64,000 nucleotides of DNA from Rhodobacteraceae bacterium IMCC1909 (GTDB lineage: Bacteria > Pseudomonadota > Alphaproteobacteria > Rhodobacterales > Rhodobacteraceae). The first letter of the stretch is position 1; every line of letters starts with the position of its first letter. The stretch covers positions 1,054,001-1,118,000 of the forward strand of contig JAPDHM010000002.1 of assembly GCA_030704425.1 (NCBI GenBank), read 5' to 3'. The notes beneath the pieces are model-generated. The model made no database searches, had not been told where the DNA came from, and saw only the letters and a program-made list of their open reading frames with translations. Shown here piece after piece: positions 1 to 8,826 of this stretch. Made by a program: the position numbers and the translations under genes.

Positions 1-1
1 A

Positions 2-880
2 TCTTCAATGGTTATGTACCGCAAAGATTTGACAGATGCCGCTGGCGTTGTCGTGCGTGACAACGACTCATGGGCAAATATTAAAGGCGCTGCAATGGCG
101 ATGCACGACCCAGACAATGGCGTTTACGGTGCTTGTTTGCGCGGTAAGCCCGGTTGGGGCGACAACATGGCGTTCATCACCACTGTTGTGAACTCTTTCG
201 GTGGTGCTTGGTTTGATGCGGACATGCGTCCTGCTTTGGACTCTGCTGCATGGAACGAAGCTATCAACTTCTACGTTGATCTGCTTGGCAACTACGGACC
301 TCCAGGCTCCGAAGGTAACTCTTTCAACGAGATCCTGGCTCTGTACAACGAAGGCAAGTGTGGCATGTGGATTGACGCCACAATCGCGGCATCGTTCTTG
401 AAAGTTGACGGCGTTGCATATGCGCAATCTCCAAATGCTGGTAACCCAGTGGGTGCAAACTGGTTGTGGGCATGGGCAATGGCTGTTCCTACAGGTTCAC
501 CAAACTCAGAAGCAGCACATGCGTTTATCGAGTGGGCGACGTCCAAAGCATACATCCAAGCTGTAGCAAACCACCCAGATTTTGGCTGGGCCTCTGTTCC
601 AACAGGTACACGTGCTTCCACATATGCTTACCCTGAGTTCCAGGCCGTTGCAGGATTTGCAGCAGCTGAAATGGCAGCGATTGAATCGGCAGCTCCAGCT
701 GCGACAGATCTGAAGCCATATGTTGGTGTTCAGTTTGCGGCGATCCCTGAATTCCCAGAAGTGGGCTCAGCGGTTGCGCAAGAAATGGCTGCTGCATTGT
801 CTGGTGCGAAATCAGTGGAAGACGCTCTGGCTGCGGCTCAAGCGGCAGCTGTCGCCATCATGGATGAAGCGGGCTACTAA
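2..880 (+). CDS. smoE: Polyol ABC transporter substrate-binding protein, 3' part
   Basis: Periplasmic binding component of a carbohydrate importer, delivering its ligand to the two permeases that follow. The reading frame is open to the left edge, and the first ATG at base 8 is internal, so the signal peptide and roughly the first third of a normal ~430-residue binding protein lie outside. The 292 residues visible are rich in Trp, Gly and Ala, with an aromatic stretch (WLWAWAMAVPTG) typical of the sugar-binding cleft of this family, and end in a short Ala-rich helix. A sorbitol/mannitol role is inferred from the adjacent mannitol dehydrogenase; the protein alone would only support 'carbohydrate-binding'. 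Confidence 0.85.
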   Translation, partial: SSMVMYRKDLTDAAGVVVRDNDSWANIKGAAMAMHDPDNGVYGACLRGKPGWGDNMAFITTVVNSFGGAWFDADMRPALDSAAWNEAINFYVDLLGNYGPPGSEGNSFNEILALYNEGKCGMWIDATIAASFLKVDGVAYAQSPNAGNPVGANWLWAWAMAVPTGSPNSEAAHAFIEWATSKAYIQAVANHPDFGWASVPTGTRASTYAYPEFQAVAGFAAAEMAAIESAAPAATDLKPYVGVQFAAIPEFPEVGSAVAQEMAAALSGAKSVEDALAAAQAAAVAIMDEAGY

Positions 881-898
881 TCGGTTCCTTCCGATGAA

Positions 899-933
899 AG
901 GGGAGGCGGTGTGCCTAGCATGCCGCCTCCCCT
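899..933 (+). promoter_or_regulatory. Intercistronic stem-loop after the binding-protein gene
   Basis: An 11-bp perfect GC-rich stem (899-909 with 923-933) around a 13-nt loop lies between the binding-protein stop and the first permease. No T-run follows it, so it is probably not a strong terminator. Such hairpins in binding-protein operons commonly protect the upstream mRNA from 3' decay, giving more binding protein than permease; that role here is inferred. Confidence 0.65.
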
Positions 934-992
934 GACGCTTCTACTCTACCAAAATATTACAATAAATCCCAACATCCAAGGATTCCCCTCCC

Positions 993-1931
993 ATGGCCAA
1001 CCGCACGCTTCCAAGATTGTTGCAAGCACCCGCAGTTATAATGCTGCTGTTGTGGATGCTGGTACCATTGGGAATGACATTGTTTTTTTCGTTCATTCGT
1101 TACGTTCTGAATAGCCTGCGCCGGCCAGAATGGACCACCCCTTCCATCGAGAATTGGCGCGGCTTGGGAAACTATAAGTATGTTCTTGATGCCAAAGATT
1201 TTTGGTTCGCAATACAAAATAGTGTTTTCATCGTTGTCAGTATTTTGATCTTCACCGTTGTCTTCGGGTTGTTGATCGCCGTTTTGGTAAACCGCAGCTT
1301 CCCTGGTCGGGGTATCGTGCGGGTCTTGTTGATCTCGCCGTTTTTCGTGATGCCCGCTGTGAACGCGGTGCTCTGGATCAATATGATCTTGGATCCGGTC
1401 TTGGGTCTCAATGGCCTCGCGGTTGCCGGCATCAACGATTTGGTTGTTGGTCTGCGAGAGTTTCCGGTCATTGGGCAATTTTTCTCGATGTGGCCTGAGC
1501 TTAAGCCAATCTCTTTCCGCGCCAGCCAGACCTCTGCCTATGCTGTGATCATGATGGTCACATGGCAGTGGACGCCCTTTGCCGTTCTTATTTTCATGAC
1601 CTCCTTGCAGTCTGAAGATGAATCGCAAAAAGAGGCGGCCATGCTCGATGGTGCCAGTGCCTGGTCACAGTTCATCAATCTCACCATTCCGCATTTGGCC
1701 CGTCCAATTGCCATTGTGGTGATGATCCAATCAATTTTTCATCTGTCGCTCTATGCGGAGATTGAGATTGTTAGCCGCGGGAACGGGAACAAAAACTTGC
1801 CATATTTGATTGGTGAATTCACATCGAACAATATTGGTGCTGCGAGTGCCACGGGCATTTTCGCCGTAATTCTTGCCAATATCATCGCAATATTCTTGTT
1901 GCGCATGGTTGGCAAAAGCTTGATGGATTAG
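993..1931 (+). CDS. smoF: Polyol ABC transporter permease, MalF-type
   Basis: Inner-membrane permease of the importer, 312 residues, with about six hydrophobic helices. The cytoplasmic EAA loop that docks the ATPase is visible near residue 210 (EAAMLDGASAW followed by IPHLARP). The ATG at 993 is the first good start; the GGATT upstream is only a weak ribosome-binding site. It is followed 10 bp later by the second permease, and the two should form a heterodimeric channel served by the ATPase at the end of the operon. Substrate is inferred from context, as for the binding protein. Confidence 0.88.
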   Translation: MANRTLPRLLQAPAVIMLLLWMLVPLGMTLFFSFIRYVLNSLRRPEWTTPSIENWRGLGNYKYVLDAKDFWFAIQNSVFIVVSILIFTVVFGLLIAVLVNRSFPGRGIVRVLLISPFFVMPAVNAVLWINMILDPVLGLNGLAVAGINDLVVGLREFPVIGQFFSMWPELKPISFRASQTSAYAVIMMVTWQWTPFAVLIFMTSLQSEDESQKEAAMLDGASAWSQFINLTIPHLARPIAIVVMIQSIFHLSLYAEIEIVSRGNGNKNLPYLIGEFTSNNIGAASATGIFAVILANIIAIFLLRMVGKSLMD

Positions 1932-1941
1932 GATATTGACT

Positions 1942-2778
1942 ATGGCTGCAGTTGCACAAACCACTCCCTTGAGCAGAATTCTTTGGCCGGCCTTGGCTTG
2001 GACTATTGCCCTGATCTTTTTCTTTCCAATTTTCTGGTTGGTTTTCACCAGCTTTAAGACCGATGCCGATGCGGTAAAGCCAGAACATCTATTTTTTTTC
2101 ACGCCGACCTTAGAAAACTACGCCAATATGACCGAAAACTATGACTATTGGCGCTTTGCGATCAATTCGGTCATCACGGCCACATTTGCGACTGCTTTTG
2201 CGTTGGCTGTTGGCGTGCCGGCGGCCTATGCAATGGCGTTTGATCCAAGCCGCCACACTAAGGATATTTTGGTCTGGATGCTGTCGACCAAAATGCTCCC
2301 CGCGGCTGCGGTTCTGTATCCCATGACGTTTTTGACGAAAAATATACTTGGTCTGTTTGACACACATTTTCTGATTATAGCGGTGCTTTGCTTGATTAAC
2401 TTGCCAATCGTGATCTGGATGCTGTTTACCTATTTTAAGGAAATTCCAAAAGACATCATCGAAGCAGGTAAAATGGATGGGGTGAGTACCTGGGGTGAGA
2501 TCAAGGACATTTTGATCCCTCTGGCTTGGGGCGGTATTGCCTCAACCGCTCTGTTGACGTTTATTTTTTGCTGGAATGAGGCCTATTGGACCGTACGACT
2601 TACCACTATTGACGCGGCGACGCTGTCAAAACTCATTGAGGGCAACCGTGCGCCTGAAGGCTTGTTCTTTGGTCGCCTTTCGGCGGTATCGACGGCCGCT
2701 GTTGGTCCAATCGTTGTTTTAGGCTGGTTTTGCCAAAAGCAATTGGTCCAAGGTCTTACCTTTGGGGCGGTTAAATAA
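1942..2778 (+). CDS. smoG: Polyol ABC transporter permease, MalG-type
   Basis: Second inner-membrane permease, 278 residues with about six transmembrane helices. The EAA loop (EAGKMDGVSTWGEI then ILIPLAWGG) lies near residue 190. I start it at the ATG at 1942, preceded by AGGA at 1929-1932, rather than at the in-frame TTG at 1936. It follows smoF directly and is translationally close to it. Together with the neighbouring binding protein and ATPase it makes a complete CUT1-type carbohydrate importer. Confidence 0.87.
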   Translation: MAAVAQTTPLSRILWPALAWTIALIFFFPIFWLVFTSFKTDADAVKPEHLFFFTPTLENYANMTENYDYWRFAINSVITATFATAFALAVGVPAAYAMAFDPSRHTKDILVWMLSTKMLPAAAVLYPMTFLTKNILGLFDTHFLIIAVLCLINLPIVIWMLFTYFKEIPKDIIEAGKMDGVSTWGEIKDILIPLAWGGIASTALLTFIFCWNEAYWTVRLTTIDAATLSKLIEGNRAPEGLFFGRLSAVSTAAVGPIVVLGWFCQKQLVQGLTFGAVK

Positions 2779-2843
2779 TGCATCGTGATTTGGTCATCAT
2801 ATCGTCGCTGGCTACAGACCGTAACGGTGGGCTGGGGTAAGCC

Positions 2844-3737
2844 ATGTCGATTATCCAGCCGGAAATTGAGTTCGTTGACAGATCCACGAGGAGCATCCGC
2901 TATCTGGAGCACGGTTTGCCGACAGATTTGTGCCGCTGGCACAGTCACGAAGAATATGAGCTGCATTTCATCGCAGAAACCCGAGGCAAGGCCTTTGTCG
3001 GAGATTATATCGGCGATTTCGGACCGGGCGCGCTCTATCTTACTGGCCCGAACTTGCCACATAATTGGGTGACGGATGATGTCTGGGCGCGTGAAGTTAA
3101 GATCCGCGATATGTTGGTTCAGTTCAATCAATCCAGCTTTGATGCGTTGAAAACGGCTTTTCCTGAATTTGCCGATATGCAGCGCATGTTGACCCTATCG
3201 CAATCTGGCATTGAGTTTGTTGGGTTTAACCCAACTTTTGCGCGCGGCCATATGGAAGCAATTCGTGATGCCCGTGGGCCAGATCGGATTGTGGCGTTTT
3301 TGCGCCTCATGGTGCGGGTCAATGAACATGCTGAAAAGAAGGTGCTTTCTGTCAGCAAGATGGTTCAAACGGATGGCAATGGTAAGCAGGCGCGTATCGG
3401 TGAAGTTATTGATTTTGTGATTAATAATTTCGCTGAAGATATATCTGTTGAGCGCGCGGCTGCAATTGCACGCATGTCTCCCGCGGCGTTTTCGCGCAAC
3501 TTTCAAGCGACCACAGGTCATAAATTCGTCGAATTTGTGACTCGGATTAGAATTGGGCAGGCTTGCGGTATGCTCTATGCCACCGATGCACAGGTCTCGT
3601 CGATTTGCTTCGATGTGGGATTTCAAAACCTGGCGAACTTCAATCGCCATTTCTTAAAGATGAAGCACATGACCCCCACAGAATATCGTCAAACTGCGCA
3701 AGCTGAACTGGCCCCCAATTTAGGAGTTGTATCATGA
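2844..3737 (+). CDS. AraC family transcriptional regulator of the polyol operon
   Basis: 297 residues: an N-terminal cupin-like sensor region (residues about 25-100, with the His-rich segment CRWHSHEEYELH) and a C-terminal pair of AraC helix-turn-helix motifs (about 185-290, with FDVGFQNLANFNRHF and MTPTEYR). It probably senses a polyol and activates this operon. It is co-directional and embedded between the permease and dehydrogenase genes, and its stop overlaps the dehydrogenase start by 4 bp (ATGA), so regulator and enzyme are translationally coupled. The ligand is not visible from sequence. Confidence 0.88.
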   Translation: MSIIQPEIEFVDRSTRSIRYLEHGLPTDLCRWHSHEEYELHFIAETRGKAFVGDYIGDFGPGALYLTGPNLPHNWVTDDVWAREVKIRDMLVQFNQSSFDALKTAFPEFADMQRMLTLSQSGIEFVGFNPTFARGHMEAIRDARGPDRIVAFLRLMVRVNEHAEKKVLSVSKMVQTDGNGKQARIGEVIDFVINNFAEDISVERAAAIARMSPAAFSRNFQATTGHKFVEFVTRIRIGQACGMLYATDAQVSSICFDVGFQNLANFNRHFLKMKHMTPTEYRQTAQAELAPNLGVVS

Positions 3738-5155
3738 ACCGAATGTCTTCTCCGGCCTTATTTGAGACAGGTTATGACCGCTCAGACTGCGAAATCGGCA
3801 TTGTGCATTTGGGTTTTGGCGCCTTTCATCGGGCCCATCAGGCACTTTATGTCGATGACTACATGGATCAAACGGGGGATCTGCGGTGGGGCATCGCGGC
3901 GGTCAATCTGCGGGCTGCGGAATCGCCCAATTTTGCTGGTCTTAACGAGGCAAGCCGTGGCTATGTGCTCAAATCCATGTCCGGCAGCGGGGATGTAGAT
4001 TTCCGCCGCGTCCGGTCGCATGTGAAATTTTCTGACTGGGCGGATAACACTGAGGAAGCCGAAGCGCTTCTGGCGCGTTCATCGGTGCATATGGTGACGA
4101 TCACCGTGACCGAAAGCGGCTATTATATGGACGAAACCGGGGCGCTAAACCCTGAGGATCCCAGTATAGTTGCAGAGTTAGGCGGCAGTGCGCCGAGCAC
4201 CATCTATGCGTATTTGACCCGCGCTTTGACTCGCAGGCAAGCCGTCGGATTGGGCGGAATTTCGATTTTATGCTGTGATAATATTCGGCGAAATGGCAAA
4301 ATGTTGCAGCGCAACCTCTTTGCCTATCTTGATTTGATCGGAGCCGAGGATCTTGCCCAATGGGTCCGCAGCTGCGTTACATTTCCTTGCTCTATGGTTG
4401 ATCGGATCACACCGCGCAGCACACAGGCTTTGCAAAGCGAAGTGGAGACCCTCTTTGGCCCTGACCCCTTTTCACCGGTGATGGCTGAAGATTTCACGCA
4501 ATGGGTGGTGGACGATCATTTCGCTGCCGCGCGGCCGGATCTCACGCAGGTGGGCGTCACCTTCACTAAGAATGTGGATCCCTATGAAGAAGCAAAAATT
4601 CGTATCCTCAATGGGGGTCACACTTGCTTGGCGTATTTGGGCGCTTTGGCGGGACATCACACTTTTGATCAGGCTATGGCGGATCCGGAGCTTTTTGCGC
4701 ATTTTGAAGAATTTGAACGCGGCGAAGTGTTGCCCGCATTGGTCGAGGCGCTGCCATTCGACAAAAACCTCTATCTTGATCAAATCATCATGCGGTTCAA
4801 AAATGCGTCCATCGGGGACACGGTTGAGCGGATCTGTGCGGATGGGTATCTGAAATTCCCAATCTTCATTCATCCAACCCTTGCGGGATGCCTGAAACAG
4901 GGAATTTTGCCGCGCGCTGGTCTGCGCGCAATTGCGAGCTGGTATGTCTTTTGTAAGCGTATCGATGCTGGAACTCTGCCAATCGCATATGGAGAACCCT
5001 ATTGGGACAATCTGCGCGAGCTGTTGCAGGCGGGCCAAGTCGATCGGTTTGCGAGATCCGCTTCGCTTTGGGGCACCCTGCCGCAAGACCACCCGGAATT
5101 TATGCCAGCGTTGATTGCTGCAATCACAGAAATGGAAAAAAAATGGCCAGTCTAA
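3734..5155 (+). CDS. mtlK: Mannitol 2-dehydrogenase family polyol dehydrogenase
   Basis: Cytoplasmic NAD-dependent long-chain dehydrogenase that oxidises a polyol such as D-mannitol to the ketose (fructose). At 473 residues it has the usual size. The N-terminal nucleotide-binding start (IGIVHLGFGAFHRAHQ) and the family catalytic signature around residue 280 (KNVDPYEEAKIRILNGGH, carrying the catalytic Lys and the N-x2-H) are both present. The start overlaps the AraC gene by 4 bp and the end overlaps the ATPase start by 13 bp, so all are in one operon. Related enzymes also take arabinitol or sorbitol, so the exact polyol is uncertain. Confidence 0.9.
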   Translation: MNRMSSPALFETGYDRSDCEIGIVHLGFGAFHRAHQALYVDDYMDQTGDLRWGIAAVNLRAAESPNFAGLNEASRGYVLKSMSGSGDVDFRRVRSHVKFSDWADNTEEAEALLARSSVHMVTITVTESGYYMDETGALNPEDPSIVAELGGSAPSTIYAYLTRALTRRQAVGLGGISILCCDNIRRNGKMLQRNLFAYLDLIGAEDLAQWVRSCVTFPCSMVDRITPRSTQALQSEVETLFGPDPFSPVMAEDFTQWVVDDHFAAARPDLTQVGVTFTKNVDPYEEAKIRILNGGHTCLAYLGALAGHHTFDQAMADPELFAHFEEFERGEVLPALVEALPFDKNLYLDQIIMRFKNASIGDTVERICADGYLKFPIFIHPTLAGCLKQGILPRAGLRAIASWYVFCKRIDAGTLPIAYGEPYWDNLRELLQAGQVDRFARSASLWGTLPQDHPEFMPALIAAITEMEKKWPV

Positions 5156-6195
5156 AAATTCGTGGCGTGAAAAAATCTTATGGTGATCTTCAGGTCATGC
5201 ATGGGGTGGACTTGGATGTTGAAGAAGGTGAATTTGTTGTCTTCGTTGGGCCGTCTGGCTGTGGCAAGTCGACTTTGCTGCGGATGATTGCGGGGCTGGA
5301 AGAAGTCACTTCCGGTGAAATTTCCATTGGCGATAAAGTTGTAAATGAAGTGGCGCCGGCCAAGCGTGGCGTGGCGATGGTGTTCCAATCCTACGCGCTT
5401 TATCCGCATATGACCGTGTTCAACAATATGGCGTTTGGTCTCAAACAGGTGAAAACGCCGCCAAAAGAGATTGATCGCCGGGTGCGTGAAGCCGCGGAGG
5501 TGCTGCAGATTACCGATTATCTCGACCGCAGCCCGCGCAACTTATCGGGCGGGCAGCGTCAGCGCGTGGCGATTGGCCGGGCAATTGTTCGCGATCCCGA
5601 AGTGTTTTTGTTTGACGAGCCCCTGTCCAATCTCGATGCCGCTTTGCGCGTGCAGACCCGTTTGGAAATTGCCCGTTTGCATGAGCGGTTAAAGTCCACA
5701 ATGATCTATGTCACCCATGATCAGGTTGAGGCTATGACGCTCGCCGACAAAATTGTCGTCATGCGTGCGGGCCGGGTGGAGCAGATTGGCTCTCCCATTG
5801 ATCTCTATCGCAACCCCTCCAATGCTTTTGTGGCGCAATTTATCGGCAGTCCGAAGATGAATTTTTTCACTCAGGCTGATTTGGCCAAAAACGGCAGCAA
5901 GTCTTTGCCAGCTGCGGCCAGTGGTGCACATATTGGTATTCGCCCAGAGCATCTGACAGCCTGCACGGAAGCCAAGGCCCTTGTTTGTGGTACATTGGAT
6001 CTGGTGGAGCAATTGGGCGAATATGCTTTGGTGCACTTGGTGAGTGCCTCTGGCGAGGCCTTCATTGTGAAAATGGAGCATCCGCCAAAAACTGCAAAAG
6101 GTGAGACCATGTGGTTTACGGCGCAAAGCGATGTTCTGCACCTATTTGATCAAAGCTCAGGGCTGCGCATCGAGGCCAAAAGCTCGTCCAGTTAA
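5143..6195 (+). CDS. smoK: Polyol ABC transporter ATP-binding protein, MalK-type
   Basis: Cytoplasmic ATPase energising the importer, 350 residues. Walker A (GPSGCGKST, about residue 37), the ABC signature LSGGQRQR, Walker B (VFLFDEPLSNLDA) and the switch His (VTHDQVEA) are all intact. A C-terminal TOBE-type regulatory region follows, including GIRPEHL. I start at the ATG at 5143 (MASLKIRGVKKSYG); the frame is open further upstream, but that part lies inside mtlK and does not look like this family. The gene ends 22 bp from the convergent hpaB-like gene with no clear terminator between them. Confidence 0.92.
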   Translation: MASLKIRGVKKSYGDLQVMHGVDLDVEEGEFVVFVGPSGCGKSTLLRMIAGLEEVTSGEISIGDKVVNEVAPAKRGVAMVFQSYALYPHMTVFNNMAFGLKQVKTPPKEIDRRVREAAEVLQITDYLDRSPRNLSGGQRQRVAIGRAIVRDPEVFLFDEPLSNLDAALRVQTRLEIARLHERLKSTMIYVTHDQVEAMTLADKIVVMRAGRVEQIGSPIDLYRNPSNAFVAQFIGSPKMNFFTQADLAKNGSKSLPAAASGAHIGIRPEHLTACTEAKALVCGTLDLVEQLGEYALVHLVSASGEAFIVKMEHPPKTAKGETMWFTAQSDVLHLFDQSSGLRIEAKSSSS

Positions 6196-6217
6196 TATTG
6201 GCTCAGGGTTAAAAGCT

Positions 6218-7678
6218 TTAGGCCTGTGCCAAAAGATCCTCAACGCGGGCAATCTTACTGTCTTTGTCATAGCCATCAAAATAGACTGAACTCATGATTT
6301 GCGGCGGGCCGAAGAAGAAGCGCTCATAAAGCGCTTGGCGATTGCCAAAGCCAGAGACGGCGATGTCATGTGCCAGGCGATACAGGCCAACGCGGTCGCG
6401 GCTGTCCATATGGGTCAGTTGGAAATATTTTTCCACGTCGCCTGCCATGGCATTGCTGAAATCCGCCTCAGTTGGCGTCGCCATAAGGGAGGAGGAGCCT
6501 AAGAGTTGCAGGATCTCCACCATCCGCGGGTACATTTTGGGAAAGAGATTGCGCGAGGCGTCTAAAGGGCCGCGCAGCGGAATGAAATTGCCCCATTGAT
6601 CCTCATGGGCCTGTTGTTCTGCCGAAAAGAGCAGGGCGCGTACGGTTTCGGCCATTAACATCACTTCAGCAATCATGCCCTTGGTGGCCAAATCCTTATC
6701 TCGGCCCGTCGCCTTGGCAATGGCGCACATGACGCCGACCATGAACTCCGCCTTGGCCAGCTTTCCACAGGCCACTTGATGCGCCATATGCACCACCGCA
6801 TTGGTTTGGGCGAAGGCTTGGTTGCATAGGTTTGGTTCACCATACATGAACACCCGCTCCCAGGGGACCAACACATTGTCAAAAATGACCACCGCATCCA
6901 TCTCCTCGTAGCGCGAGGATAGGGGCGCATCGAAATGGGATTTACCATGGTCATAGCTGTCCCGGCAGATCATCTTGAGGCCCGGTGTGGCGATGGGAAT
7001 GGCAAAGGCGAAGGCAAAGGGAATATTGCTGGCATCGGCCCGCAACAGCGTTGAGGGGAAGACTTCGATCTCATCAGATAATGGCCCCAAAGTGGCCAAA
7101 AGCCTTGCGCCTTTCACGATGATCCCAGCATCGGTTTCTTTAACCACATGCAATGCAACCTCTTCGTCGAATTTACCGCTGGTGGCCTGCGCATGGGAGA
7201 CAGAGGGGTTCACCAAAGTATGGGTTAACACCCGATCATTCAGCCTGACTTCATCATAGAACCGTGTCATATTTTGAACGAAATCTGCCTGTCCCTTGCT
7301 GCCCTGTGCTAGAAATCCTGGGGCATGGGCAAAGGCCATAACGGAGGCGTTCTTATAATCTGGAGTGCGGCCAAACATGCCATTGGACCATGTAGCCCAT
7401 TCATAAAAGGCGCGGCCGCGTTGCACCACATCGGCCTTGGACTTGGGCACCATATGGGAGATGGCGCAGCGAATGCCCTGGGCGTCCTCATAGGTCACGA
7501 TATCGCGGTAGGCCGCTTCATGTTGCCGATCCAAAAAACCCGCCAAAGAGGCCGCACCGCCGCCCATGCCCGGCTCCGCTGTCACATCCTTGACCCGCGC
7601 CCCGCGCGTCCAAATTTCACGATCATCGCGCAGCCCCTCGAGATATTGCGCTCCGGTTCTGATTCCAGCGTTTTTCAT
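6218..7678 (-). CDS. hpaB: 4-hydroxyphenylacetate 3-hydroxylase family oxygenase
   Basis: Large (oxygenase) component of a two-component FADH2-dependent aromatic hydroxylase, which would convert 4-hydroxyphenylacetate to homoprotocatechuate. It has 486 residues, against roughly 480-520 in the family. The N-terminal helical part starts MKNAGIRTGAQYLEGLRDDR, and the acyl-CoA-dehydrogenase-like core includes the conserved stretch VPWERVFMYGEPN near residue 280. The start overlaps the end of the MarR gene by 4 bp. No reductase (hpaC) gene is present in the window. The same family includes phenol hydroxylases; the hpaR, hpaF and hpaH neighbours favour the hydroxyphenylacetate role. Confidence 0.85.
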   Translation of the reverse strand: MKNAGIRTGAQYLEGLRDDREIWTRGARVKDVTAEPGMGGGAASLAGFLDRQHEAAYRDIVTYEDAQGIRCAISHMVPKSKADVVQRGRAFYEWATWSNGMFGRTPDYKNASVMAFAHAPGFLAQGSKGQADFVQNMTRFYDEVRLNDRVLTHTLVNPSVSHAQATSGKFDEEVALHVVKETDAGIIVKGARLLATLGPLSDEIEVFPSTLLRADASNIPFAFAFAIPIATPGLKMICRDSYDHGKSHFDAPLSSRYEEMDAVVIFDNVLVPWERVFMYGEPNLCNQAFAQTNAVVHMAHQVACGKLAKAEFMVGVMCAIAKATGRDKDLATKGMIAEVMLMAETVRALLFSAEQQAHEDQWGNFIPLRGPLDASRNLFPKMYPRMVEILQLLGSSSLMATPTEADFSNAMAGDVEKYFQLTHMDSRDRVGLYRLAHDIAVSGFGNRQALYERFFFGPPQIMSSVYFDGYDKDSKIARVEDLLAQA

Positions 7679-8112
7679 GCCAAATTCCGTTTCTCTGTAG
7701 GTTCCGATAATTTTTCCAAAATTCGATTAAATTCAGCCCATTCAGCCGCTGTCACGCGCTGCATGAAATCGTCATGAATGCGGTCCACCATGGGCATCAT
7801 ATGCTCCATCAAGGCGCGCCCCTTTTGGGTGGGGATGATATGGACATGTCGGCGATCTTCGGTCGAGCGCAGGCGCCCAATGAGGTTTTTTTTCTCGAGC
7901 CGATCTAGAATTCCGACCAATGAGGGCGGGGGCAAGAGGGTGATCTGTGAGATTTGCGCTGAGGTCAGATGCTGTTTTTCCCAAAGCGCGCGTAGGACCC
8001 GCCATTGTTGGTCCGTCAGATCATTGGCTTGAAATAGACGCCGATAGCTTGGCATCACCCGATCCAAGGAGCGGCTGAGGATCATTGGGAGGCTGTCCAG
8101 AAATTTTGGCAT
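7675..8112 (-). CDS. hpaR: MarR family regulator, HpaR-like
   Basis: 145-residue winged-helix repressor. The MarR fold is recognisable, with the DNA-recognition region (TSAQISQITLLPPPSLVGILDRLEKKNLI) and the wing RSTEDRRHVHIIPTQKGR. HpaR proteins repress homoprotocatechuate genes and are relieved by the aromatic substrate. Position between hpaB and the divergent hpaFGH genes supports control of both. The intergenic region upstream of its start is AT-rich (8113-8160), a plausible place for its operator, but I cannot name a site. Confidence 0.85.
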   Translation of the reverse strand: MPKFLDSLPMILSRSLDRVMPSYRRLFQANDLTDQQWRVLRALWEKQHLTSAQISQITLLPPPSLVGILDRLEKKNLIGRLRSTEDRRHVHIIPTQKGRALMEHMMPMVDRIHDDFMQRVTAAEWAEFNRILEKLSEPTEKRNLA

Positions 8113-8200
8113 TTACTACTCATCTGTGAATCATTCATATATTAACTAATTAGAGATACTCCGCTCTGTCAAGAAAATCTCGGCTCACCTGGTTCAAAAT

Positions 8201-8327
8201 AAGACATCTCTATAACCCGGCGCCAAGCCAAAACACTTTGCCCGGTGGCAACACCGTGCCGCGCCTGCCTGCCCCCAGGCCGGTGCTGCCCTCATTGCGT
8301 GTTGAAATGGCGTTATACAGAGGTCTT
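8201..8327 (+). repeat. Structured repeat, copy 1 (upstream of hpaF)
   Basis: About 127 bp, closely similar and in the same orientation to a second copy at 10490-10612. The ends form an imperfect inverted repeat (AAGACATCTCTATAAC against the complement of GTTATACAGAGGTCTT). Inside are potential hairpins: CGGTGGCAACACCG, a longer GC-rich stem degenerate in this copy, and a short one near the end. AAAAT occurs directly outside both ends (8196-8200 and 8328-8332), a possible 5-bp target duplication, although the motif is low-complexity. The rest of the 306-bp gap (8113-8418) holds only AT-rich leader sequence. It looks like a small non-autonomous element. Confidence 0.75.
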
Positions 8328-8418
8328 AAAATGCAAAAATTGTAGATCAATGAGCACTCCTCGCTTGTCATTTTCTGTAAGGCTGCGATGATTTCAACAT
8401 GATTGCCAAGGATTCACC

Positions 8419-8826
8419 ATGCCACATTTGACCGTTCAATATTCGCAAAATTTGGTTCATGATTTTGATATGAAAGAATTTTGTTCTGTCATGAGCGTTG
8501 CCATGCAGCAAACCGGTGTTTTTCCTCTAGCGGGCATTCGGGTGCGGGCGCATCCGATGCCGCAGTATTGCGTCGCCGATGGGCATTCCAAGAATGCCTT
8601 TGTGGATATGGTCCTACGCATGGGGGAGGGGCGCAGTGATGCGACCAAATCTGACGTTGGCGCGTTCTTAATGGCGCGTGCGGAGGCAGTTTTTGCACCG
8701 CTGTTGGCGGATCCATATTTTGCGCTGTCCTTGGAAATTGTGACAATTTCCAAGCCCTTCAGCTGGAAAACTAACAGCATCCATGCGCGGATCAATGCGC
8801 CATCTGTCAAAGGAGAAAACTCATGA
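8419..8826 (+). CDS. hpaF: 5-carboxymethyl-2-hydroxymuconate delta-isomerase
   Basis: Cytoplasmic isomerase of the homoprotocatechuate meta-cleavage pathway, 135 residues, as in known HpaF proteins. It begins MPHLTVQYSQN, so processing leaves the catalytic N-terminal proline of this tautomerase superfamily member. The central segment RAHPMPQYCVADG and the later RMGEGRSDATK match the family. Its 3' end overlaps the next gene by 4 bp, giving a tight hpaF-hpaG-like-hpaH operon. Confidence 0.87.
   Translation: MPHLTVQYSQNLVHDFDMKEFCSVMSVAMQQTGVFPLAGIRVRAHPMPQYCVADGHSKNAFVDMVLRMGEGRSDATKSDVGAFLMARAEAVFAPLLADPYFALSLEIVTISKPFSWKTNSIHARINAPSVKGENS

Noticed and set aside
957-1628. Long minus-strand frame opposite the first permease
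   Set aside because: It is a shadow of the permease gene: His/Asp/Gln-rich composition, no family likeness, no ribosome-binding site.
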